From NCBI RefSeq assembly GCF_000517625.1, contig NZ_CP007055.1, positions 868,001-932,000 on the forward strand: a stretch of DNA of 64,000 nt. The letters run 5' to 3'. The notes beneath the pieces are model-generated. The model was not told the DNA's origin and ran no database searches. It worked only from the letters and a program-made list of their open reading frames with translations. A program made the translations under genes and the position numbers. This DNA is from Halostagnicola larsenii XH-48. GTDB taxonomy: Archaea > Halobacteriota > Halobacteria > Halobacteriales > Natrialbaceae. Below, in pieces: positions 27,176 through 34,199 of this stretch. Every line of letters starts with the position of its first letter. The first letter of the stretch is position 1.

Positions 27176-27652
27176 TCACCGCTGGTGTTCCGAGACGCCC
27201 GTTCGTTCGAAGTACAGTTTCGATTCCCCCCAGTCGATCGCTTCGTCTGAGTTGATTTCGACGGCGAACTCGTCGACATCTCGAATGTTGACGCGCTCGG
27301 CTTTGAGTTCGTGTTTTACCGAGTCGACGTGATTCGAGTCCTGCTGTTGGGAGATCGACTTGTTGTTGTAGGTGCTGATGTTGTCCTGTTCGTACGAGAG
27401 GGTCTGATACCGGGTGTCGCCCGGTCTGCGGCCCGACAGGACCATGGTCGTATCCGTCGGCAGGGGATCGCCGTCTGCGTCGAAGAGTTTGGCGTAGATC
27501 GCGATGCCTGCCGCATCGCCCTGCGAAACCTCGTTCTCGATGGTGACGTAGGTCCCGTCTTCCGGATCGACCGTGAAGATCGGTGTGAGTTCGTTCGGTG
27601 AGTTGGCGACCGTTTCGACGATGTTGCTGTTGTGGTTCAGATTCTTCCCCAT
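27176..27652 (-). CDS. candidate small major capsid protein (VP7-like)
   Basis: A 158-residue beta-rich soluble protein (MGKNLNHNSNIVETVANSPN ...) six nucleotides before the larger capsid gene. Alternating hydrophobic strands (GTYVTIENEVSQGDAAGIAI YAKLF; DTTMVLSGRR) fit a single jelly roll. In SH1/SNJ1-type virions VP4 and VP7 are adjacent genes that together form the capsomers, as seen here. Confidence 0.62.
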   Translation of the reverse strand: MGKNLNHNSNIVETVANSPNELTPIFTVDPEDGTYVTIENEVSQGDAAGIAIYAKLFDADGDPLPTDTTMVLSGRRPGDTRYQTLSYEQDNISTYNNKSISQQQDSNHVDSVKHELKAERVNIRDVDEFAVEINSDEAIDWGESKLYFERTGVSEHQR

Positions 27653-27654
27653 GG

Positions 27655-27987
27655 TTAGTTACCTGCGAGAGTGTCCGTGATTTCGAGCCGGTTCGAGACG
27701 ACGTTCTCCGCGATGTACACGCCTGATCCGAGGCCGACCGAGTGGCGATGACTGCCACTCAGGACGTAGCCCGAGCCGAAGATCATCGCGAGACCATACA
27801 CCTCGTTCGGCAGAGTGATGATGTCGCGTCCCTCGAGGGTCGACTTCACGAAGAACGGAAGGAGATACCCCGCGAAAACGAGGATTACCTCGAACCACAT
27901 TCCGAAATCGAGCAGTCGCCCGAGTTCGCCCTGGGCTGTGTCGGTTGCGGACTCAGCCGCGTCGGTCACTGCATCAGTTGGTGCCAT
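27655..27987 (-). CDS. virion-type membrane protein, first gene of capsid operon
   Basis: A 110-residue protein with an acidic N-terminus (MAPTDAVTDAAESATDTAQG) and hydrophobic segments at ~32-50 and ~65-82. A longer frame reaches 28017, but that ATG lies inside the TATA-like GGGTATAAT (28014-28022), whereas the ATG at 27987 is ~30 nt after it, so the shorter form is chosen. Probably a membrane protein of the virion; it opens the operon running to 20182. Confidence 0.68.
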   Translation of the reverse strand: MAPTDAVTDAAESATDTAQGELGRLLDFGMWFEVILVFAGYLLPFFVKSTLEGRDIITLPNEVYGLAMIFGSGYVLSGSHRHSVGLGSGVYIAENVVSNRLEITDTLAGN

Positions 27988-28013
27988 TGCAGAAACTCGA
28001 ATCGGGGTTCTCG

Positions 28014-28022
28014 GCATTATAC
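28014..28022 (-). promoter_or_regulatory. TATA box of the capsid operon
   Basis: GGGTATAAT read on the minus strand, centred ~30 nt upstream of the ATG at 27987. It predicts a leaderless or very short-leader transcript covering the capsid and spike genes and decides the start of the first gene. Confidence 0.55.
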
Positions 28023-28187
28023 CCCCTACGAAACGCAGACAGAGCGTTCGTTAGATTTCGTTATCAGTAGTTGGTAATACAGTATCTTTTTTCAGAGCCG
28101 GGTGTGAAAATGAGGCATCCCGGTTCGGTAACTACAGGTGCGTATTTACTGCCGAGAATTTATGTGATTCTACCTGTTAGTCCAACT
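28023..28187. promoter_or_regulatory. divergent promoter region
   Basis: Lies between the capsid operon and a plus-strand membrane gene. A TATA-like TTTATGTG at 28160-28167 is about 26 nt before ATG 28188. No ORF supported. Confidence 0.4.
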
Positions 28188-28418
28188 ATGATAAATTATC
28201 TCGAAGAAGTTCCGTGGGGTAATCTTTGGCGCTGGGGAGTAAGTTCGTTGTTGTTTTTCTACGTTTTCGTTTTCTCACTTATTCTCGCCACCAGTGCAGG
28301 GGCTCTCAATAACGGAACGATAAATCCGATACATCAACTGGTGATAATTGTATCCAGTATCATTATCGGTGCCATTGTAGTATGGTCGGACGAAATTCCG
28401 TGGCCCGGTGACCCTTGA
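28188..28418 (+). CDS. small two-TM membrane protein on the opposite strand
   Basis: A 76-residue protein starting MINYLEEVPWGNLWRWGVSS with two transmembrane helices (~17-37 and ~48-66). The ATG follows a TATA-like TTTATG at about -26; an upstream in-frame start at 28071 is less well placed. It is AT-richer than the structural genes and transcribed against them, so it may be an independently expressed viral accessory gene. Confidence 0.6.
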   Translation: MINYLEEVPWGNLWRWGVSSLLFFYVFVFSLILATSAGALNNGTINPIHQLVIIVSSIIIGAIVVWSDEIPWPGDP

Positions 28419-28459
28419 GACGAAAGTAGAATTCGGTGTCGAATGGTAGAATTATTCCA

Positions 28460-28497
28460 TTGTACTGAACGATACGTGAGTTTTCTGTACTTAGCGC
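28460..28497. repeat. 38-nt intergenic motif, occurrence B
   Basis: Counterpart of the motif at 20086-20123 (30 of 38 identical). It sits between the converging ends of the 28188 plus-strand gene and the 28535 minus-strand gene, 37 nt beyond the latter's stop. Confidence 0.5.
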
Positions 28498-28534
28498 GAG
28501 TTTACGAAGTGTTCTGAATGAAGAAATCCTCTTA

Positions 28535-28705
28535 CTATCTACTGTTATTCAGCAGTGGGACCGAGCCAGCGTCATCATAGGCGGCCATCAGTAAGCCGAC
28601 TGCTTCGGGCTTCGAAGGCCGATAGCCCAGCTCGTCCTCGAGGTCGTCGAGCGCCTGCTCGAATCGATCGGCTTTCCCGCCAGTGAGGGTAATACAGTGT
28701 CTCAT
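28535..28705 (-). CDS. 56-residue protein after the packaging ATPase
   Basis: A 56-codon frame (MRHCITLTGGKADRFEQALD ... RPSKPEAVGLLMAAYD) whose ATG overlaps the ATPase stop by 4 nt. The helical pattern, acidic character and conserved-looking core suggest a real small soluble protein, perhaps a cofactor of packaging. No family recognised. Confidence 0.55.
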   Translation of the reverse strand: MRHCITLTGGKADRFEQALDDLEDELGYRPSKPEAVGLLMAAYDDAGSVPLLNNSR

Positions 28706-29529
28706 TCGGTGTCATAGGGGCTTTTGAGGGTCTGGCCCTGCGACCCATAGTGTTTCGAGGCCATCGGTACGTCGCCCGTGTCGACCCGCTCGATCAATCC
28801 GGAGTCGTTCGATCGAATCCACTCGCTTCCGATCGTGTTGCCAGCGTCGTTCGTAAACTTCCGGACTGGTAGGTTCTCGCCGTCAACGCGAATCCCGTCA
28901 GGGAGTTGGCTGACGTAACTCGATCGCGTGTCGTGGACCTCTGAGGGGTAATCGACGCTGATCTTTCCGAGGTCGGCGTCGCTCGAGAAGCCGCCGAGGA
29001 TCTGCTCGTCCCACTGGGCGATGATCGTCTCATCCATCTCCGAGAGCCGTTGCGTCACCCAGAGCGACGAGAGGCCTTCCCCGCGGCCCGTGGTGGCAGC
29101 TTTCGAAGTCGCTTCGGGGAAGCCCTGTTGTTGGGGCGCGGCGATGTGCGCCTCGTCGATCGCCGTCAGGATCTTCGCCTTCGGGTGGTTCTCATAGAGT
29201 CGACGGCAGGCCGCACAGACGTTGCCGACGACTTCCCGCCAGTCGTCCCCGTCGATCCGGTAGCGCGGGATCACGACTCGGCCAGCGTCCTCGAGGATGG
29301 CCGCCCACTGTGCCGGCGAGAGGTCGACCTCATTCGGCCCGGCGATGTACCAGCCGCACAGGTCCGTTGCGTCGGTCGCTGGGGGCACGCCGTCGACGAG
29401 CCCACGGTATTCGTCTTTGTAGTCGAGGATCGCCGCGTAGTCCTGCTCTGGAAGGTTCTTCTCGAGCCATAGCTGTGTGTTGTACGACTTCCCCCAGCCG
29501 CTTTTCGCGGCGAGCCCGACCCGAGACAT
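28702..29529 (-). CDS. genome-packaging ATPase (FtsK/HerA, A32-like)
   Basis: A 275-residue P-loop ATPase that should translocate viral DNA into the procapsid. Walker A is AKSGWGKS at residues 8-15 and Walker B is ILTAIDEAH with D125/E126; the later segment SLWVTQRLSEMDETIIAQWD has the sensor-type arrangement of HerA/A32 ATPases, including a candidate arginine (R149). Short length and an extreme N-terminal P-loop are typical of packaging ATPases of PRD1/SH1-type membrane viruses. Coupled by ATGA to the 56-residue gene and directly adjacent to the 58-residue membrane gene. Confidence 0.85.
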   Translation of the reverse strand: MSRVGLAAKSGWGKSYNTQLWLEKNLPEQDYAAILDYKDEYRGLVDGVPPATDATDLCGWYIAGPNEVDLSPAQWAAILEDAGRVVIPRYRIDGDDWREVVGNVCAACRRLYENHPKAKILTAIDEAHIAAPQQQGFPEATSKAATTGRGEGLSSLWVTQRLSEMDETIIAQWDEQILGGFSSDADLGKISVDYPSEVHDTRSSYVSQLPDGIRVDGENLPVRKFTNDAGNTIGSEWIRSNDSGLIERVDTGDVPMASKHYGSQGQTLKSPYDTE

Positions 29530-29706
29530 CTACTGTCCCTCGGTTGTCTCCTCGGGTGGTTCTGGCTCCTCGAGCACGACGACGTCCGGGCTCATACGCA
29601 TCGCGCTCGTGGACCGATTGCGCAGCCGGTGGCTCGCCTCGAGCATGAGCGCGACGACGACCGTCATCGCGCCGAGGATCGCCTTCGACAGGCGCTCGTC
29701 ATTCAT
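29530..29706 (-). CDS. 58-residue membrane protein
   Basis: Starts MNDERLSKAILGAMTVVVAL, with one transmembrane helix (~9-24) and an acidic Pro/Glu-rich tail (EEPEPPEETTEGQ). It overlaps the previous gene and abuts the ATPase start. Membrane helices next to packaging ATPases in PRD1-like phages mark the packaging vertex, so a portal-membrane role is possible. Confidence 0.55.
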   Translation of the reverse strand: MNDERLSKAILGAMTVVVALMLEASHRLRNRSTSAMRMSPDVVVLEEPEPPEETTEGQ

Positions 29707-30280
29707 CGGTTTGGTTCACCTCCTCGAGCGCGTCCGCCGCCCGATCGATGCCCTGTCCGACCGCTGCGAGGTTCCCGAGCAGGACCGTCGACGCCACGTT
29801 TTGGTGCTGATTCGGCTTCCAGATCACGACTCGAGTGACGAACTCGAGCACCGAGCAGTCGAATTGCTCGTTGATGTAGTGAGCGACGATCGCTGATCGC
29901 GGTCGCTCGTCGCCCTGCTTTCGATACGACTTCACGATTTTGTCGACTTCGGCGGCCCACTCGTCGCCCTCGAGGTCGAGATACCGGCGGGCCTGTTCGG
30001 CGTTGTCGATGTTCTCTGAAACGATTTCATCGAAGTAGAATCCCGGCACGTCGTCAGAGACGAGCGCCTGAATCATGCCCTTCATCGTCTCTTTGCGGTC
30101 CTCTTTTTCCGGGATGTGCTCGAGCGAGTCCAGCCCGATCACGTCGTGGAGTCGGACGACTTTCTCGATCAGTTCGATTTCCTTCTCGGCGATGAGGCCC
30201 GTTAGGAGGTCGCCCGCCTCGCCGTCGATCAGCTTCGACACCATGCCTTTCATCGCCTTCTGTCGCATTCCACCGATCAT
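29699..30280 (-). CDS. 193-residue virion-associated or assembly protein
   Basis: Starts MIGGMRQKAMKGMVSKLIDG at the ATG overlapping the upstream stop; the longer ORF to 30412 has an Arg-rich shadow N-terminus. Mostly helical, with charged segments (IAEKEIELIEKVVRLHDVIG; GDEWAAEVDKIVKSYRKQGD) and a moderately hydrophobic part near the C-terminus (NVASTVLLGNLAAVGQG). Could be an assembly factor or internal coiled-coil protein. Not recognised. Confidence 0.55.
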   Translation of the reverse strand: MIGGMRQKAMKGMVSKLIDGEAGDLLTGLIAEKEIELIEKVVRLHDVIGLDSLEHIPEKEDRKETMKGMIQALVSDDVPGFYFDEIVSENIDNAEQARRYLDLEGDEWAAEVDKIVKSYRKQGDERPRSAIVAHYINEQFDCSVLEFVTRVVIWKPNQHQNVASTVLLGNLAAVGQGIDRAADALEEVNQTDE

Positions 30281-30774
30281 TCTACCACCTCGAGGACCGA
30301 GCCGACGATTTCGGGATTGCTCGCGAGCACGCTCATCGCGATGATCGATGTGCCGATGACGAGCGCCTGTCCGGGTGGCAGGTCCTCGGTCGCTCCGCGT
30401 TGTCGGACCCACTCGTTCATCGCTCGATCGAGCCCCAAGTCGCGGGCCATTTGCTCACCGATTGGTTCACCGTCGTGTTTCTCGATCACCGCGTTTGAGG
30501 TCGCAACGAGACCGCGAACGTACATGTCGCCCATTGTCCCGCCCTCGTTGATGATCGCCCCTGCCGACGTGCTTTCGTCGGTGTCGGCTTCGTCGTCGGT
30601 GGCATCGTCCTCGAGGTCGTCGTTGACTGCATCAAGGTCGATGTCGATGGTCGCCTCGTCGTCAACCTCCGGCTTCGATTCCTCGTCGATGTCGTCGGCC
30701 TCTTCTCCGAGATCGTCGGGCGTCGGTTCCTCCTCGTCGTCGACAGGCTCGGTTTCGGCTTCGGTCTCCGCCAT
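30277..30774 (-). CDS. acidic protein with C-terminal membrane helix (165 aa)
   Basis: The first ~70 residues are almost entirely Asp/Glu (TEPVDDEEEPTPDDLGEEAD ...), followed by a helical domain and a C-terminal hydrophobic segment (GQALVIGTSIIAMSVLASNP). Coupled by ATGA to the next gene. Probably anchored in the virion or host membrane with the acidic region exposed. Function unknown. Confidence 0.55.
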   Translation of the reverse strand: MAETEAETEPVDDEEEPTPDDLGEEADDIDEESKPEVDDEATIDIDLDAVNDDLEDDATDDEADTDESTSAGAIINEGGTMGDMYVRGLVATSNAVIEKHDGEPIGEQMARDLGLDRAMNEWVRQRGATEDLPPGQALVIGTSIIAMSVLASNPEIVGSVLEVVE

Positions 30775-30775
30775 T

Positions 30776-31357
30776 CTAGTCCTCCAATAGCGGCACTTCG
30801 TTCGTACTGCTCGAGTCGTCGTCCTCGCCAGTCGTCATCTCCGGGTTGCTCGAGCCGGAGCTACGGACCCGCAGGAAAACGATGACCGCGAAGATTACGG
30901 CAATGATCGCGACCGCGTACATCGGAGGGACGCTCGAGGGGAGCAGACCCCCCTTCGAGGCCCCCTGATCGCTGGTCGTCTGTTGGTCGTCGTCTGCCTC
31001 TCGTCCCTCGGTTTGCCTGGTCGTTTGCTGGTCGTATTCTTCGGGGCTAACCATGTCTTCCTCCTCGAGGGGGCCTTCACCCCCCTCGTCTGCCTGGTCG
31101 TTTGCCTCTTCCTGGGGGGTCTCTTCCTGGTCGTCTGCCTCGTCGTCGCTGGTCTCGTTCCCCTCGCCGTCCCCTGCTTCAGGGGCCTCGGGGGTGGTCG
31201 ACCAGGCCCCCTCGTCCCTTGCTTGTCGGTGGTCTTCGTCGCTCATCGCGTTGATGTGGCCGTTCACCGCCTCCCTCGAGGCAAACGGTGGTTGGTCGTC
31301 ATCCCATTCGTCTTCGTGCTTCTTGCACCCCTCAACGGGGCAGTAGTGGTCTGTCAT
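30776..31357 (-). CDS. membrane-anchored acidic protein with N-terminal C2H2 finger (193 aa)
   Basis: Residues 1-34 carry a C2H2-like finger (YCPVEGCKKHEDEW ... VNGHINAMSDEDH). A long Glu/Asp/Gln-rich disordered region follows (~45-135), then one transmembrane helix (YAVAIIAVIFAVIVFLRVR, ~145-163) and an acidic tail. A finger facing the DNA side of a membrane would suit tethering of the genome to the virion membrane (inference). One nucleotide separates it from the next gene. Confidence 0.55.
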   Translation of the reverse strand: MTDHYCPVEGCKKHEDEWDDDQPPFASREAVNGHINAMSDEDHRQARDEGAWSTTPEAPEAGDGEGNETSDDEADDQEETPQEEANDQADEGGEGPLEEEDMVSPEEYDQQTTRQTEGREADDDQQTTSDQGASKGGLLPSSVPPMYAVAIIAVIFAVIVFLRVRSSGSSNPEMTTGEDDDSSSTNEVPLLED

Positions 31358-31361
31358 GATG

Positions 31362-31916
31362 TTACCAGTCGATGTCTGTCTCGGTCAGTTCCCGATCGCC
31401 CAGTTCCTCGAACTCGACGAGAGACCGACCGCTTTCGATGTGAATTTCGTTGATCGCTGCCGCGGCTTCTTTCGCGTCGGCTATTCCGATCTGGTATCGA
31501 AGCCAAAGCTGCCGCAGAGCGCCGTAGATTTCACCGGGAAGATCGTCAGGGTCGTCGACTTCTTGGAGAGTAGCAATCTCGTCGTCATCGAAACCGCACG
31601 CCTCCTTTAGGAACTCGCAGGCGTCGTCTTCCCCATCCTCGCAGTAGTCTCGAGCCTGTCCGCACTGCTCGTTTCGAGCGCCTTCCACCGCTGCCAGTTG
31701 GCCGTCGACATCTTGCTCGTCATCGAGGCGATCGCCGTGTTCGTCTCTCCCTGCCGCTGCCTCGATCGTAGCATCCTCGATCACCCACTCGGGAGCACTC
31801 GAGGAGATCGCGACGGTCAGGAGGCGACGATCATCGTCACTGCACAGGTAGGACTCGTGTTCTTCACGGAAGCTGTCGGCGGCTGCCTTCGATCCGAACT
31901 CGACTCGTTCGGTCAT
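31362..31916 (-). CDS. 184-residue acidic protein of the ATPase operon
   Basis: Starts MTERVEFGSKAAADSFREEH, chosen over an upstream start whose extension is Arg-rich and overlaps the previous gene. Contains several cysteines (YLCSDDD, EQCGQARDYCEDGEDDACEF) that might bind metal, and a C-terminal helical segment. No family recognised. Confidence 0.5.
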   Translation of the reverse strand: MTERVEFGSKAAADSFREEHESYLCSDDDRRLLTVAISSSAPEWVIEDATIEAAAGRDEHGDRLDDEQDVDGQLAAVEGARNEQCGQARDYCEDGEDDACEFLKEACGFDDDEIATLQEVDDPDDLPGEIYGALRQLWLRYQIGIADAKEAAAAINEIHIESGRSLVEFEELGDRELTETDIDW

Positions 31917-31917
31917 C

Positions 31918-32106
31918 TCAGCGGAACTCCGCGACCGCCTCGCGTGCTTTCTCCGACGGCTCGCCATCGCCGAGGTACTTGTGACCGTGACCAGTGTCGC
32001 GGAAGCGGTAGACCGTCTCTTGGCCTGTTGCGTCGGTGAGCGTGACGACTCGAAACGTTTCCTGCTGGCCGTTCACTTTCCGATGGATCGTTTCGACTTC
32101 GGTCAT
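31918..32106 (-). CDS. 62-residue basic/beta protein
   Basis: A small protein (MTEVETIHRKVNGQQETFRV VTLTD ...) with a beta-strand-rich pattern and a GHGHKYLG segment. Its start overlaps the upstream stop by 4 nt. No family recognised; expressed with the packaging operon. Confidence 0.55.
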   Translation of the reverse strand: MTEVETIHRKVNGQQETFRVVTLTDATGQETVYRFRDTGHGHKYLGDGEPSEKAREAVAEFR

Positions 32107-32432
32107 GGGAACGTTGGATACGTGCCCGTGACGAAGCGGGCGAGTCGGCTGTTCTTCGTCGTTCGATCATGCCCGTCGAAACCGCCATCGGGTCGTTTCT
32201 CGAGCAGTGATGAGCGCTCGAGGACATCCGTCAGGTCCGGAGTGACGTGCCAAGAGGTCTGTCCGGCGGGTGTTTCGACCCAGATCACCGGCCAGCCTTC
32301 GTGTAGGTACCAGCCGGCGGAGCCCGGCCACTGGATCGCGGCCAGCCTCGCGAAGCCGATCGCGAGCAGATTGCGATCGTGATAGACTTCGTCGATACTT
32401 TTCTCGTCGGGTGGAGGTTCTTCAGAACCCAT
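32103..32432 (-). CDS. 109-residue halovirus-type protein, first gene of packaging operon
   Basis: Starts MGSEEPPPDEKSIDEVYHDR; ATG 32432 is preferred to a TTG two codons upstream. Contains a Trp-rich core (AAIQWPGSAGWYLHEGWPVI WVE) of the kind seen in small haloviral proteins. It opens the minus-strand operon of nine genes that ends at 28535. Function unknown. Confidence 0.55.
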   Translation of the reverse strand: MGSEEPPPDEKSIDEVYHDRNLLAIGFARLAAIQWPGSAGWYLHEGWPVIWVETPAGQTSWHVTPDLTDVLERSSLLEKRPDGGFDGHDRTTKNSRLARFVTGTYPTFP

Positions 32433-32535
32433 ACTCAATAGGACTCGAGAAAGGAGATAGCAATCAGGAATATCATAGTCCCGTACTGGTGAGACTAATA
32501 TTTAAACAGATTCAGTGCCTGTTAGGAATGTAGAC
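32433..32535. promoter_or_regulatory. divergent promoter region at the backbone/cargo boundary
   Basis: A TATA-like ATATTTAAAC at 32500-32509 lies ~28 nt before the plus-strand ATG at 32536. The minus-strand operon promoter is less clear (CTATC ~30 nt before 32432). Confidence 0.4.
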
Positions 32536-32724
32536 ATGCCGATCCATCAGTTGGTTCAAGTTGGTAGAACGTCGGGCGGTGTTGTGCTCCCGAAGAGCGA
32601 ACTTCGGGCGCTTGGATTGGTCGATGACGAGGGTCACGTGAAAGACCAGCCGGTACGGGTCACACGAACAGATGAAGGAACGTGGGAAGTAGCGTTAATC
32701 AACCCAAATGAGTATCCAAAATAG
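32536..32724 (+). CDS. SpoVT/AbrB-like DNA-binding protein (62 aa)
   Basis: Starts MPIHQLVQVGRTSGGVVLPK, the swapped-hairpin signature of SpoVT/AbrB proteins (V-G-R-T-S-G-G-V-V-L-P-K), then a short acidic C-terminus. Such small proteins act as dimeric regulators or antitoxins. It lies alone at the start of the cargo region; no toxin gene adjoins it on the same strand. Confidence 0.7.
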   Translation: MPIHQLVQVGRTSGGVVLPKSELRALGLVDDEGHVKDQPVRVTRTDEGTWEVALINPNEYPK

Positions 32725-32747
32725 AATTTTGAAGTCAGTGTGAAAAT

Positions 32748-32981
32748 TCACTTATAGCCCTTATTATCAGATATCAGCCCTCTCACAAGGTAAAATAATG
32801 AACTAAATAGAATCACAAGACCAGTTATGAGTGCTGGGAATATAACAGAACTATTATTGACATTTGCCTGTTGGTTGAGTGTGTATAACGATGCTGTTTG
32901 TACCAAGAGAAGCATTGCAAGCGGAATAGCTAGTACTGCAATCCCTCGATAAAATTCTGTAGTAGAAACCTCACTTGACAT
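32748..32981 (-). CDS. two-TM membrane protein in cargo region (77 aa)
   Basis: Starts MSSEVSTTEFYRGIAVLAIP, with two transmembrane helices (~11-31 and ~45-66) joined by a short polar loop (NQQANVNNSS). AT-rich, unlike the structural genes. Function unknown; as a small membrane protein beside the AbrB-like gene it could be a toxin partner, but the genes are convergent. Confidence 0.55.
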   Translation of the reverse strand: MSSEVSTTEFYRGIAVLAIPLAMLLLVQTASLYTLNQQANVNNSSVIFPALITGLVILFSSLFYLVRGLISDNKGYK

Positions 32982-33086
32982 GCTTTATGTTTGGTTAATC
33001 TTTTAGATCAATCTGTCGATATCGAATATATTATTACCCATAGTATATCAGTAGATTTATAACATTTATTGTCCAAGGTATTTTTG

Positions 33087-33953
33087 ATGGTAGATATCAC
33101 ACGACGATCTTGCATCAAATCCATCGGAGGAATTGTTTCGTTAGCAACTGTTGCAAACACAAGTGTTGCAGCCCAAGATTCAGAATCAAATTTCCGAGAA
33201 CAACTTGACCAGCTTATCAGCCATGGCCGTACCGACGAAGCGAAGGACCTTCTTGAAAGTCACGATCTAAAATATGACATGCACAAGAATGAATATTCTA
33301 TCTTAAATTCAACAACTCCTGAGGATTCTACCTCAAATTCAACAAACTCTGGTGGAGTCTCTACACAGGACTTCTATAATTATGGGGATTCAACAATTGA
33401 ATATACACTCTCTGAACTCCCCTCAGGCAAATATTTAGCAAATATCAATTGGGTATTAAAAGAAGATGATAATGCCTTACATGGAGCAGAAAGGCCTTAT
33501 CCTAAAGACGGTGTTGCAATTGCATGGGAAGATAGCCAATGGGGATATGTTGATGAGAGCATAGACCGGCTAAATATACAGTATTGGTACGATGAACCAG
33601 GTGGCGATTTCAATAATGCAGAAAGAGTAGAAGAGAATACTCCAGAATTGAAAAGTGGTCCATTTATGGAACCTGCAAACTCTGTGGGTATCCTAGTTGA
33701 TGATCGGGGCCACCTAGGTATTGATGCAGACGAAATGCGTGGCCATCTCAGCCTGAAACTTCGTAAGCAGGATAGTCATATTGGCTCAGTGGGTATGAAT
33801 TATTCACACAATTGGACACCCGCACATAAAGAAGTAGGTAATATTATCGGAAGCGTTGACTTCTCTGGTAAAGTTTCAAGTATCAGTGTTTCTGTTCCCT
33901 CAGGGGCCGATAAGTGGTCTAATTCGAAGGGTAGAGAAGTTTTGGAAAGTTAA
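33087..33953 (+). CDS. Tat-exported protein of unknown function (288 aa)
   Basis: Starts MVDITRRSCIKSIGGIVSLA, a twin-arginine signal (RRSCIK) plus hydrophobic core and an A-A cleavage region (SVAAQDSE, ~29). The mature part has a helical N-terminal third, a Ser/Thr/Asn-rich stretch, and a C-terminal beta-rich domain (~90-288) with GILVDDRGHLGIDADEMRGH. A TATA box ATTTATAAC lies ~30 nt before the ATG. The AT-rich, low-acidic sequence suggests recent acquisition. It may coat or modify the cell surface, but this is a guess. Confidence 0.65.
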   Translation: MVDITRRSCIKSIGGIVSLATVANTSVAAQDSESNFREQLDQLISHGRTDEAKDLLESHDLKYDMHKNEYSILNSTTPEDSTSNSTNSGGVSTQDFYNYGDSTIEYTLSELPSGKYLANINWVLKEDDNALHGAERPYPKDGVAIAWEDSQWGYVDESIDRLNIQYWYDEPGGDFNNAERVEENTPELKSGPFMEPANSVGILVDDRGHLGIDADEMRGHLSLKLRKQDSHIGSVGMNYSHNWTPAHKEVGNIIGSVDFSGKVSSISVSVPSGADKWSNSKGREVLES

Positions 33954-34199
33954 ACATGAGCATATAGACCAATATATTAGATTCACACATTCCATAGTCT
34001 GTATGCACCCGTGAGAATGCCAGAGTTTGTATTTGACTTGTGACTTGAGCCTACTGAGTACGCATATGTCTTTGTCATAATAGGCCTGTCCGAGAACCCG
34101 GTCTTCGAGGACATTTGGAGTGAGATTGGGGCTGATTTTCGTACTGATAACCCGATCCTTCATGTTCTGTTGGGACAAAACTGAGAATTGAGGACACTA
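33954..34199. other. AT-rich gap, no convincing gene
   Basis: About 246 nt between the Tat protein and the recombinase fragment. A minus-strand frame (34163 down to 33900) exists but overlaps the Tat gene and resembles nothing known, so I do not call it. It may be the relic of the N-terminal part of the recombinase gene or of an insertion. Confidence 0.3.

Noticed and set aside
33900-34178. 92-codon minus-strand frame between the Tat protein and the recombinase domain
   Set aside because: It overlaps the Tat gene's 3' end, has no acidic bias and no recognisable pattern; AT-rich DNA gives such frames by chance.
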